Shown piece after piece: positions 6,520-14,216 of a stretch of DNA of 14,753 bases. The notes beneath the pieces are model-generated. The model was not told the origin of the DNA and searched no databases. It was given only the letters and a program-made list of their open reading frames with translations. The stretch's first letter is position 1. Each line of letters begins with the position of its first letter. The DNA comes from Gammaproteobacteria bacterium (GTDB lineage Bacteria; Pseudomonadota; Gammaproteobacteria; Competibacterales; Competibacteraceae), in the NCBI GenBank assembly GCA_020047885.1, contig JAIFNF010000002.1, positions 1 to 14,753 of the forward strand, written 5' to 3'. The translations under genes and the position numbers were made by a program.

Positions 6520-8829
6520 ATGCCGACCAGGATATTACTCCAATTACTACTCTTAGCCGGGCTGGCAGCGCCATTGGGCGCCTTCGCTTTAGGCGTTGGT
6601 CCGCTCACCGTCCGCTCGGCGCTCAATCAGAATTTTGAGGCCGAAATTCCCCTGCTGGTGAACAATCCTGCTGAACTGGTGGGGTTGACTACGGATTCCA
6701 TTCGGATTCCGCGTCAGCAGGTGTTCACCGATATGGGCATCGAACCGCTGGAATTCCTCTCAAAACTGCGCTTTGCGGTTCAGACCACCGCCGGCGGTTC
6801 CAGCTTCATCAAAGTGGTGTCCGTCCAACCGATTCGTGAACCCAGCTTCGATCTTTTAATTGAAGTGGTGTGGCCGCGTGGCCGGTTGTTACGGACGTTC
6901 CCCGTACATCTTGACCCGGAGTTATACGCTGATCGGCAGCCTCCGCCCCCGCCGGTGGAAGCGCCACTCCTTGCATCACCCGCCATCGCTGTAGCCCCTG
7001 CAGATTCCGGTTTACCGCCGCCGGCGTCCCCGGTCAGTTTTGAGGGTGCATCACTCTATGGCCCGGTCAAGCGAGGAGAAAATCTGACGCGCATTGCCGA
7101 GAAGGTACGTCCTTCGCCCGCTGTTAGCATACCGGATATGATGGCAATTCTGGTCGCGGGTAATCCTGAGGCCTTCACCAGAGGCAATCCCAATACACTA
7201 CGCGTTGGCGCGACCCTCCGAGTGCCGTCGCCACAGGCGCTGGGGATGACCGGCCAGCCTACTCCACCGCCGGTTCCCGATGTTGCCGCAGTGACTCCAC
7301 TCGAACCGCAGGCCAGTCCGCTACAAACGCCGGTGGAAACGCCGGTGCCACCGCCGGTTACCCAAACACCACCGGTTACAGAAACACCACCGGTTACAGA
7401 AACACCACCGGTTACAGAAACACCACCGGTTGCCCAAACGCCACCAGTTACGGAAACGCCACCGGTTGCCCAAACACCACCAGTTACGGAAACGCCACCG
7501 GTTGCCCAAACACCGCCGACATCACTGACGCCGCCACAGGAGATCATTCCCCAGGCAACCGTGCCGCTGGAACCGCCGCCGCCGGTAGTCGATACCAAGC
7601 CCCTGGAGGCGACACCGCCGCCGGTAGTCGATACCAAGCCCCTGGAGGCGACACCGCCGCCGGTAGTCGATACCAAACCCCTGGAGGCGACACCGCCGCC
7701 TGCGGTAAAGCCGACAGTGCCGCCTCAGGAAGCCGGTATGGATTGGTTGTCCAATCCGGTGGTCTGGGTGGCTATTGCCCTGATCGTGTTAGCGGTTGGC
7801 GCGGTCTTGTTGTTGCCGCTCCTCCGGCGTCCGGCGCGTCCGAAAACCACGGAAGAGACACTGTATGGTGGTGAGACCGAAGAGGCTGGGTTAGCTGTGG
7901 CTGAGGAACCCCGAACTTCAGTTCGCAAGCCGGAAATAAAACCCAGAAAACCGGTTCAGGCTGCCGCTGAAGAAACAGCCGCTAAACCACCACCACCTGT
8001 GGCTGAACCCCCGGTTACCCCGGTAGTTACCCCGATAGCTAAACCGGTGCCCAAAGTGGCCGCGCCACCCCCCAAGCCCATCGACGAGCTATTGAAGGAT
8101 ATCGATTTCAATCTGGGTGATGAACGGTCACAACCGATTACTGAAGGGAAAGGAGCCTCACGCGGCGGGGTGGCGCGCCGGATGCCCGATGCCGAACCGC
8201 CTACCGCGTCGGTGACCCGGACTAATACGCCGTTACCGCCGGTGAAGCCAGTCCAACCGGCTCCCATTCCAGCTCCGGCGCTGGAGCCGCTGTCGGAATT
8301 ACCCTCCGGATTGCAGTTGGACAAGCTGGAGTTTGATCTGGGCGATCTGGGATTGGAGTCCACCCGCAAGCCGGCGGAATTGCCGCCACTGGAACTGAAA
8401 CCCGCCGCCCGGTCTGCACCTGCCGATGATTTAGCCGCAACGATCGATTTGCACTTGCCGGATTTTGAACCCATAAGCCGGTCTACGACGGCTGCGGAAC
8501 CTCAGCAACCCAAGGCGTCGGATTTTAAATTCGAGTTTGCCGACGTCAGCGAGCAGTCCGGCAACGAGAACCTGACGCTGCTGGATGATGAGTTACGAAG
8601 CTTTGGCGATGGCGATAGTGGGTTCGATTTGGGCAAGATGGAACTCAGTTTACCGCCGGGCGGCAGCGATACCGGCGCCGATTACGTCGAAACCAAGCTG
8701 GATTTGGCCGCGGCCTATCTGGATATGGGCGACCAGGTCGGGGCTCGCGGCCTGCTGGATGATGTTCTCAAGGAAGGGGATGCGGCGCAGAAACAGCGCG
8801 CTGAAGATCTGCTCAAGAAACTGGGCTGA
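6520..8829 (+). CDS. fimV: FimV-type peptidoglycan-binding inner-membrane protein
   Basis: FimV proteins are polar scaffolds that bind peptidoglycan and, in Pseudomonas, promote type IV pilus and secretin assembly. 769 residues. A signal peptide (1-23, cut after GAFA) is followed by the conserved N-terminal domain starting LGVGPLTVRSALNQNFEAEI. A LysM domain (about 181-239: GPVKRGENLTRIAEKV...RVPS) is followed by a Pro/Thr-rich linker with nine PPVTET/PPVAQT hexapeptides (278-331) and three identical 13-residue units (353-391). One transmembrane helix (about 414-435, VVWVAIALIVLAVGAVLLL) leads into an acidic, Pro-rich cytoplasmic part. The FimV C-terminal helical motif covers residues 724-769 (ETKLDLAAAYLDMGDQVGAR...AEDLLKKLG). 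Ribosome site AAGGGAGA lies about 6 nt before ATG. Position after asd matches known gene order. Confidence 0.93.
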   Translation: MPTRILLQLLLLAGLAAPLGAFALGVGPLTVRSALNQNFEAEIPLLVNNPAELVGLTTDSIRIPRQQVFTDMGIEPLEFLSKLRFAVQTTAGGSSFIKVVSVQPIREPSFDLLIEVVWPRGRLLRTFPVHLDPELYADRQPPPPPVEAPLLASPAIAVAPADSGLPPPASPVSFEGASLYGPVKRGENLTRIAEKVRPSPAVSIPDMMAILVAGNPEAFTRGNPNTLRVGATLRVPSPQALGMTGQPTPPPVPDVAAVTPLEPQASPLQTPVETPVPPPVTQTPPVTETPPVTETPPVTETPPVAQTPPVTETPPVAQTPPVTETPPVAQTPPTSLTPPQEIIPQATVPLEPPPPVVDTKPLEATPPPVVDTKPLEATPPPVVDTKPLEATPPPAVKPTVPPQEAGMDWLSNPVVWVAIALIVLAVGAVLLLPLLRRPARPKTTEETLYGGETEEAGLAVAEEPRTSVRKPEIKPRKPVQAAAEETAAKPPPPVAEPPVTPVVTPIAKPVPKVAAPPPKPIDELLKDIDFNLGDERSQPITEGKGASRGGVARRMPDAEPPTASVTRTNTPLPPVKPVQPAPIPAPALEPLSELPSGLQLDKLEFDLGDLGLESTRKPAELPPLELKPAARSAPADDLAATIDLHLPDFEPISRSTTAAEPQQPKASDFKFEFADVSEQSGNENLTLLDDELRSFGDGDSGFDLGKMELSLPPGGSDTGADYVETKLDLAAAYLDMGDQVGARGLLDDVLKEGDAAQKQRAEDLLKKLG
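7351..7512 (+). repeat. Nine tandem 18-bp repeats in fimV
   Basis: Nine in-frame 18-bp units encode PPV(T/A)(E/Q)T. The consensus is CCACCGGTTACAGAAACA with scattered third-base and Thr/Ala changes. The alternating PPVTET/PPVAQT pairs in the 3' part suggest a 36-bp duplication. They extend the periplasmic linker between the LysM domain and the membrane helix. Confidence 0.95.
7576..7692 (+). repeat. Three tandem 39-bp repeats in fimV
   Basis: Three consecutive 39-bp copies encode PPPVVDTKPLEAT. The DNA is identical apart from one third-position change in the last copy (AAG to AAA), which points to recent duplication. A fourth, degenerate start (PPPAVKP) follows. Confidence 0.95.
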
Positions 8830-8840
8830 TTTTTCAGCCT

Positions 8841-8864
8841 GCCCTCCCCCGCAACGGGGAGGGC
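8841..8864. terminator. Hairpin between convergent fimV and mltD
   Basis: GCCCTCCCC (8841-8849) and GGGGAGGGC (8856-8864) form a perfect 9-bp stem around CGCAAC, 12 bp after the fimV stop and 23 bp past the stop of the convergent gene. No T-run follows on either strand, so it may be a weak bidirectional terminator or a member of the same GC-rich palindrome type as the one at 4467-4489. Confidence 0.4.
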
Positions 8865-8886
8865 GTCGATTGTGGGGATAACGAGA

Positions 8887-10119
8887 TTAACGCAGCGAGG
8901 CTGTAGATACCGGTTCGGCCAGAACCAGCGCCCGATCCGCTGCGCCCCGTTGCGCCAGTCGCGCCATGGTTCCCGCCGGCAGCCAGACCATGGTGCCTGC
9001 CGGCAGCGGGATGCGTCCACTTTGCGCAGGGGGATTCCAGGCCCGGTTGAGAGCCGTCAGTTCGCTGGAGTTGACTTCGTAATGGCTGGCCAGAGTGGAA
9101 ACCGCCACCGTTTGCCGGAGCCGAATCCGATCCAGATTCAACGGTGACTCATAACTGAGGCCTTCCGGGAAGAACTGTTGCGGATTACGGGCGATGTTAC
9201 GCGCCGCTAGGAATTCGGTATAAAAATTCCGCGAGGCGAAGCCGAAGCCCTTGCCCGAGTAATTTTTGACGATGGCCGCTATGTCATCGCCCCATTCGCT
9301 TTTCGCCCGCGCCATGCCGCCGACCCCGTGATTGTAAGACGTGATCGCCAGCGGCCAATGGTCTAAACGGTTGTGGGCTTTCCCCAGATATTTTGCCGCG
9401 CCCTGAGCGGAGGCTACCGGATCGCGCCGTTCGTCGACTGCCGCATTCATCATCATGAATTGTCGGGCCGTTGCGGGCATGAACTGCCACATCCCCACCG
9501 CGCCTACGGAAGATGCCGCATGATTCTGGAAAGAAGACTCGACATGCGGCAGATAGGCCAGATCCTCGGGCAGACCGGCCTCACGGAACACTTGGCGGAA
9601 CATGGGATCATAGCGTCCGCTGATTTCCAGACCGCGTTTAAACCGTTCGCGCATCCCGCGCTGGTTACGCAACCGATCACTGACACCGACCATGGCACCA
9701 GATCCGCCGGTACTCGACTGAATACGGTTCGCCAGTGCCTGTTCGTTGGGTGTCAGCGGCGCACGGGTAGCAGCTTTGGATTCCAGTTCACGGAGCGCCG
9801 TCTTAAGACCCTCATAGCGCAACTTCAGATAGGTCTTCTGATCCTCGGTATAGCCTTCCCCGGCCTCGCCGGGCAGGGTCATCACCTCATAAATCAGATC
9901 CATATAGCGGTTGTCGTGTAGCGCAATCTGACTGCGCCCCCACACCGCATAGACGTTCTGCCAGAAGGCGATCTGCGGCTGTAAAGCGGACGGAGCCGGG
10001 AAGACCTCATCATGGGTTGCGATGGGAATTCTGGCCGGCGGTGGTGCAGGTGGGCTGGCGCAAGCCGCCAGCACCAGCGTGGTCAGAATGATCGAAAATC
10101 CGCGCAGTCGTAGTCGCAT
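8887..10119 (-). CDS. mltD: MltD-like membrane-bound lytic transglycosylase (lipoprotein)
   Basis: Cleaves the glycan strands of peptidoglycan, leaving 1,6-anhydro ends; anchored in an envelope membrane, probably the outer one. 410 residues from ATG 10119. The N-terminus MRLRLRGFSIILTTLVLAAC is a lipoprotein signal with lipobox LAAC and Cys20 as lipidation site. The SLT (GH23) domain covers about 170-310: catalytic Glu194 in LPHVESSFQNHAASS, then GAVGMWQFMPATARQF and later AITSYNHGVGGMARAK, all typical of MltD. A degenerate LysM-like segment (TVAVSTLASHYEVNSSELTA...VWLPAG) is near the C-terminus. A GTG 22 codons further upstream is rejected because it would bury the signal peptide; GAGGGGGAAG precedes ATG 10119. 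It follows gspN by 104 bp on the same strand and may be co-transcribed. E. coli MltD is longer (452 aa) with two LysM domains. Confidence 0.88.
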   Translation of the reverse strand: MRLRLRGFSIILTTLVLAACASPPAPPPARIPIATHDEVFPAPSALQPQIAFWQNVYAVWGRSQIALHDNRYMDLIYEVMTLPGEAGEGYTEDQKTYLKLRYEGLKTALRELESKAATRAPLTPNEQALANRIQSSTGGSGAMVGVSDRLRNQRGMRERFKRGLEISGRYDPMFRQVFREAGLPEDLAYLPHVESSFQNHAASSVGAVGMWQFMPATARQFMMMNAAVDERRDPVASAQGAAKYLGKAHNRLDHWPLAITSYNHGVGGMARAKSEWGDDIAAIVKNYSGKGFGFASRNFYTEFLAARNIARNPQQFFPEGLSYESPLNLDRIRLRQTVAVSTLASHYEVNSSELTALNRAWNPPAQSGRIPLPAGTMVWLPAGTMARLAQRGAADRALVLAEPVSTASLR

Positions 10120-10223
10120 AAACGCTTCCCCCTCTGGTGGCGCGATGAACAGGATTTTGGATTCGTTCGTTCTTTTCTGGAACATCCCGAACCCGGCACT
10201 ACTACAAAAATGTGTTGGTTTTT

Positions 10224-10943
10224 TTAGCGGGGCAGTACGCCGGAAAAATTCAAAGTCCAGCGTCCATCGCCGCCCGGTGGTCCCAGCAGATTCATAGCCT
10301 GGCGCAGCGCATTATTATTGGGATCGCGAACCGACGCCTGACCGTTGAACCGATAACGGCCATCCGGCAGCAGGTTGAACGTGCCTTCCAGCGCCAAGGG
10401 GCTGTCATGATCCTGAATAACGCCCTGCACGCCTTCCGGGTCAGCCGGGGTCAGTTGCGCGGTAAAATCACCCAGCGCCAGGGGCTGACCCAAGGTTACA
10501 CGCAGATTCAGCAGATGGACAACGCCATCCGCCGCCAGCGGCTGACCTGCCGGGTTTAAGCGAACTTCGCGCAGGTTAAAATCCACCACACCCTGCACCG
10601 GCCATTTCGGCTGGCCGGCGGCGATGGCTAACTCGGTCAGGCGAAGATTCCCGGTGAAGTCCCGAAGACGCCGGTAACGCGCCGGGTTAATCGCCGCTTT
10701 TCCAGCCAGCTTGATATCCGGATCGTCGGTCCGCCAGTCCCAATTCAGTTGGTCAATCTGTACCCCACGCCAATTGATGCCATTCGCTACGCCATCCGTT
10801 GCGTCGCCCTCGACGGTTTGCACAGTCAATCCCCGGAACTGCTCGGTGAGCGGGTCGATGACCATGGTCGCCGGAGCCAGCAGCAGCAGGGATCCCAGGA
10901 ACGCCAGCAGACCCAACACGCTGTAGCGCAGAACATTTTTCAT
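10224..10943 (-). CDS. gspN: Type II secretion system protein N
   Basis: GspN is an inner-membrane, mostly periplasmic accessory protein of the type II secretion system, present in only part of the family. 239 residues from ATG 10943. Residues 1-30 (MKNVLRYSVLGLLAFLGSLL onward) form a membrane anchor, followed by the GspN-type periplasmic region with APATMVIDPL, VEGDATDGVANGINWRGV and LNWDWR, and by beta-rich segments ending in RWTLNFSGVLPR. Its ATG overlaps the gspM stop (ATGA, 10943-10940), so the two are translationally coupled. An upstream in-frame start at 11021 would overlap gspM by 80 bp and is rejected. Last gsp gene of the operon. Confidence 0.88.
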   Translation of the reverse strand: MKNVLRYSVLGLLAFLGSLLLLAPATMVIDPLTEQFRGLTVQTVEGDATDGVANGINWRGVQIDQLNWDWRTDDPDIKLAGKAAINPARYRRLRDFTGNLRLTELAIAAGQPKWPVQGVVDFNLREVRLNPAGQPLAADGVVHLLNLRVTLGQPLALGDFTAQLTPADPEGVQGVIQDHDSPLALEGTFNLLPDGRYRFNGQASVRDPNNNALRQAMNLLGPPGGDGRWTLNFSGVLPR

Positions 10944-11386
10944 GGTCGGGTTCCCTGCAGGATCAACCGGGCGTTGATGATGAGGATAATGGGATGTTCG
11001 CGCTCCAGGGTGCCGATCCACGGGAGCAGTTTGTCGAACTCGACGGCATCCAGTCGGGCGCTCAGCTTATCCTCACCTTGCGGGGTAATCTGCTTGAGCG
11101 CTGCGCCCAACCCGGCCGCTCGTGCAGTTTGATCAACGACCGTCAGCAGGGAACGTCCATCACTTTTAGGTCGTGTTGTTCCACTCAGGCGTTGGATTTC
11201 CTGAGCCGCCTGCCGCATCCAGGCCAGATCAGTGCGCTGTTCAGCGATATTCTGCTGGAGTCGGCGATGGCTGACCTGAAACGGTTCCCAGACCAGCACA
11301 TAGACCAGAATAGCCAGCGCAACGGCCAGGCCGCCGCTGACCAGAGCGCGTTCACGGGTGGCGAGGCTCTCCCACCAGGCTTTCAC
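10940..11386 (-). CDS. gspM: Type II secretion system protein M
   Basis: Inner-membrane platform protein that partners GspL. 148 residues. A short cytoplasmic N-terminus (KAWWESLATRERA) is followed by one transmembrane helix (about 16-33, VSGGLAVALAILVYVLVW), a coiled-coil-like stretch (FQVSHRRLQQNIAEQRTDLA) and the periplasmic ferredoxin-like domain with SLLTVVDQTARAAGL and the AVEFDKLLPWIGTLE motif. The only usable start is GTG at 11386, overlapping the gspL stop as GTGA (11386-11383). Size and order match GspM proteins (about 150-170 aa). Confidence 0.93.
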   Translation of the reverse strand: MKAWWESLATRERALVSGGLAVALAILVYVLVWEPFQVSHRRLQQNIAEQRTDLAWMRQAAQEIQRLSGTTRPKSDGRSLLTVVDQTARAAGLGAALKQITPQGEDKLSARLDAVEFDKLLPWIGTLEREHPIILIINARLILQGTRP

Positions 11387-12567
11387 GAGGCCGCCTTTTT
11401 CAGCGTGACTTTACTTTCCATCCGTCCCTCGCGTTGCGTCGTGCGGATTTCCGCCCGCAGGCCGGGTTGTTGTTCCAGTTGTTGCCGGAGTTGATCCAGC
11501 AGTGCCGGGTTACCGCCCTCCAGCGCCAGATCCAGTTGCCCTTCACGATAGCTGATGCCGCGCAGGGTGATGTCGGGAAACCGCACCAGAGGTTGTGCGC
11601 CCTGATGGAGCAGTTCGAGAAACGCGCCGCCCGTCGTCCCGACGGGGGCTAACTCCCGTAATCGGGTTTCCAGTTGGATTTTGGGATTCACGATCCGGGT
11701 CGCACCGGGAACGGCGTCCTTGTAGACCTGCTCCATGGCGGTACTCAATGCGCTCTGTTCCCACTGCAACCGCACATGTTCCCAAAGCAGTCCGATCCCC
11801 TGGATGAGGAGCCATATACTGGCCAGAATCGCTGCCGACCGCCAGGGTCGCAATCGGCGTTGCCACTGCATCTGCCGACTGTAGGAGCCTTGCAGTAGAT
11901 TCAGGACGGTATCAGGCCGATAGCCGGTGGCGAATAAGAGCAGAGGTTCGACCGGCTCACTTTCAATCTGTCGGGCTACATCCACTGTGAGGGGCGGCGG
12001 ATTCCCCCAGATACGCAAGCGCTGCGGTTTGGCGTCGCCCGCTTCGGCCAGCGCCTGGTTCAGAAACAGGTCCAGCGTCTCCGGGTCGGTGACGAAACCT
12101 TCCCAGCGGCTGGTGCGCACCACAATCCGTGAGCCATCGGCCAAGAGGCTCCATTCCCCCGCTTGCCAAGGTAGAAATAGCGGGTCGGGAATCACGGCGA
12201 ACGGGGTGAGTCCCGCCTGGGTAACGGTTTCCAGCCAGCCACGCAGTGCGGTGTGATCGACCGTCGCCACCGGCAGGTGATCGCCATCCGGGGCTTGACC
12301 CAGCGCAAAGTGCAGGGTCTCGATGTCGTCGGCCAGTTGATCTTCCAGGGCGTAAGGCACGGCGCGCGCCCACAAGGCACGTTTGCGACCCGGCAAGGGA
12401 ATCCGATGCAGGGTAATCGCCTCTCCCGGTGCCGCCAGCACCCAGCGGCCGCCACCGGCCTGACGAGCCAGTTCGGCCAGGGAGCCATGTTGGACGGCAC
12501 CATCGGGGCGCAACCATTCCGCCTGATCGGGGGCGAGCAACCGGAAAAAATTCAAGGGAGCGGGCAC
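11383..12567 (-). CDS. gspL: Type II secretion system protein L
   Basis: Platform protein linking the cytoplasmic ATPase GspE to the inner-membrane complex. 394 residues. The cytoplasmic actin-like domain spans about 1-240 (WVLAAPGEAITLHRIPLPGR and ALWARAVPYALEDQLADDIE, strongly GspL-like, then NLLQGSYSR). A transmembrane helix lies at about 250-270 (AAILASIWLLIQGIGLLWEH), followed by a periplasmic ferredoxin-like domain ending RMESKVTLKKAAS. The start is GTG at 12567, six bases after the gspK stop (12576-12574), with AGGAT inside the end of gspK. Its stop overlaps gspM. gspE itself is not in the window. Confidence 0.94.
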   Translation of the reverse strand: MPAPLNFFRLLAPDQAEWLRPDGAVQHGSLAELARQAGGGRWVLAAPGEAITLHRIPLPGRKRALWARAVPYALEDQLADDIETLHFALGQAPDGDHLPVATVDHTALRGWLETVTQAGLTPFAVIPDPLFLPWQAGEWSLLADGSRIVVRTSRWEGFVTDPETLDLFLNQALAEAGDAKPQRLRIWGNPPPLTVDVARQIESEPVEPLLLFATGYRPDTVLNLLQGSYSRQMQWQRRLRPWRSAAILASIWLLIQGIGLLWEHVRLQWEQSALSTAMEQVYKDAVPGATRIVNPKIQLETRLRELAPVGTTGGAFLELLHQGAQPLVRFPDITLRGISYREGQLDLALEGGNPALLDQLRQQLEQQPGLRAEIRTTQREGRMESKVTLKKAAS

Positions 12568-12573
12568 GGGGTC

Positions 12574-13674
12574 TTAATCCTGGTGGCCAAAGCTGCGTCG
12601 CAGGACGCGAACGCCATTTTCGTCACGAAAAATCATACTGTATAACATGGCGCGGCCATCGCCCACCTGGGCTTCGGCCTGCACTAAAAAATATTGGCTA
12701 TCGACGCTCAGCAGCGCTTTCGTCGGCGCGTCCAGAGTGATTTTTACCGCATTCATCCATTCATCCACGGTTTCGTAACCCTCGGCGGGACGCTCTTCCA
12801 GCGAGCGTTCCAGATCGGCTAGTTCCAGTTGGTCATCGAGCGCCGCCAGAATCAGCGCCGGAGCGGTATTGACGTTGAGCGCGACACCGGGCGGCAAGGC
12901 GCACACCAGGGGGGCCAGTTTATCGTAAATTTCCCGGTCTACGCCCTTGACCAGACGCAACTCGGAAATATGCGTGAAGGGTTGGTTGGCGGCCAGATAA
13001 GGCGGGTTCAGCACCGTATAATCGCTGTCCTCAGCGCCATCCGGGAACAGCGCATCCGGGTCAGGATCAATCCAGTCAGCCATCGCCTGCGCCAGCTCCG
13101 GTTTTAACTCCAGCCGGGTTAACAGGCGCTGCAAAAATTGCAGTTGCGCTTTGTCGAGTCCCGCCTTGCCGGTAGCAGGCTTGGGCGGCTCGGGGGTAGC
13201 GGGTGACTTCGCGTCTGGATTTTCGGGATTTTCCGCAGACTTTGGATCTTTCGGTGAACGATCCGGGTTGGCGTCGGGGCGGGTTGCGGAATTTTCTGGC
13301 GGGGGTCGCCATAGGTTATTGAGATTGAAGCAGCCCTGCAGATCGCGGATTTTTCCCGACAGAACGCCATTATCGACGGGCAGCGCCGGGGGCAGATTGG
13401 CCCATATTTCGCCGGGGTGATCGATCTGGTTTTCCTGGCGGTCGCGCATCAGCATCAGTCCTGCCCATTGTTCAACGCCCAGCGTATAGAGCCGGGCCTG
13501 CTGCTGGTGTTGCAGGACGGTACTGCGGCGAATGGCGATTTGCTGCACGGTAGCGAGGCTGATGGCGGTCATGCTGGCCAGAAAGACAATCAGCAGGACG
13601 GTAATCAGGGCGACGCCGGATTGACGGTGAACCAGTGGGTCAGCCGGACAATGGTAACAGGCGGGTAATGGCAC
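12574..13674 (-). CDS. gspK: Type II secretion minor pseudopilin K
   Basis: Tip protein of the GspH-I-J-K pseudopilus cap. 366 residues (E. coli 327). The prepilin leader ends at Gly20 in HRQSG, then VALITVLLIVFLASMTAISL. Position +5 is Thr, not Glu, as is normal for GspK. GspK motifs follow: IRDLQGCFNLNNL (about 109-121), MADWIDPD, FTHISELRLVKGVDREIYDKL and ALNVNTAPALILAALDD. Residues about 122-170 are a low-complexity Pro/Asn/Asp/Lys insert (PPPENSATRPDANPDRSPKD onward) that accounts for much of the extra length. The start is GTG at 13674, overlapping the gspJ end by 35 bp. No ATG/GTG/TTG lies closer to the leader; a CTG at 13635 is the only other option. Confidence 0.92.
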   Translation of the reverse strand: MPLPACYHCPADPLVHRQSGVALITVLLIVFLASMTAISLATVQQIAIRRSTVLQHQQQARLYTLGVEQWAGLMLMRDRQENQIDHPGEIWANLPPALPVDNGVLSGKIRDLQGCFNLNNLWRPPPENSATRPDANPDRSPKDPKSAENPENPDAKSPATPEPPKPATGKAGLDKAQLQFLQRLLTRLELKPELAQAMADWIDPDPDALFPDGAEDSDYTVLNPPYLAANQPFTHISELRLVKGVDREIYDKLAPLVCALPPGVALNVNTAPALILAALDDQLELADLERSLEERPAEGYETVDEWMNAVKITLDAPTKALLSVDSQYFLVQAEAQVGDGRAMLYSMIFRDENGVRVLRRSFGHQD

Positions 13675-14216
13675 CCCAGTCCTCCAGCGTCAGCGTAATT
13701 TCCACCGCACGCGGCGGCAGATTCGGGTTGGATGGTTGATCGCCCGAGCTTTCATCCGCAGGCGGCGGCCAATCATTCCGCCACTCATCCTCCTGGTCGA
13801 GGAATCGTGCGCGAAATTCCTGCACTTGGTCGAGCAGCAGCGTTTCCCGTGGCGCACCCGGCCCACCGCGATCCAGCACATCCCAATGCAGACGTCGCCC
13901 GTGATTGACCCAGTGGATTATCCCAGCCAGTGCGCGTCAGAATCAGCACATCATCCAGTAAATCCCCGCCGCGCAGCGCGGGTTCAGGATCGCCATATTC
14001 ATCACGAATACCGCGCGGCGTCGCTTGTTCAATATCCTGAGCCAGGCGAAACACCGCCAGTTGCACGTCCGCCAGCCGCCGGTTTTGTTCCTCCACCGCC
14101 GCACGAGTGAACAGTACACTCCGCAATCCGCTGTAGGCCGCAGTCGCCATGATCGCGAAGACCGCTAGGGCGACCAGCAATTCCAGCAGGGTAAAGCCGC
14201 GAGTAGTCGAGTTCAT
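13640..14216 (-). pseudogene. gspJ: Type II secretion minor pseudopilin J, frameshifted
   Basis: GspJ caps the pseudopilus with GspI and GspK. From ATG 14216 the product begins MNSTTRGFTLLELLVALAVF, a type IV prepilin signal with Gly7, Phe +1 and Glu +5. It continues through GspJ motifs (LADVQLAVFRLAQDIEQATP, LILTRTGWDNP) to Pro101 (codon 13916-13914). That frame then gives nonsense to a stop at 13785. The true C-terminal half is one base out of phase from 13915: HWVNHGRRLHWDVLDRGGPG, then LLLDQVQEFRARFLD and PPRAVEITLTLEDWGAITRL, ending at 13640. About 11 conserved residues (LGQxRxxLQRV type) seem missing at the join, consistent with a roughly 32-35 bp deletion. The start overlaps the gspI stop (ATGA). 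It may be real loss or a sequence error. Confidence 0.85.

Noticed and set aside
7056..7676. Minus-strand Gly/Thr/Val-rich repeat frame opposite fimV
   Set aside because: Its repeats are just the complement of the fimV linker repeats; the plus-strand protein has signal peptide, LysM and membrane helix.
7351..7692. Possible CRISPR-like array
   Set aside because: The repeats are contiguous, in frame and without unique spacers; they encode the FimV Pro/Thr linker.
9373..9921. Plus-strand 182-codon frame opposite mltD
   Set aside because: It is antisense to a clear SLT-domain gene and has no ribosome site or recognisable motif.
10120..10185. Longer mltD start at 10185
   Set aside because: It would place 22 residues before a textbook lipoprotein signal peptide ending LAAC.
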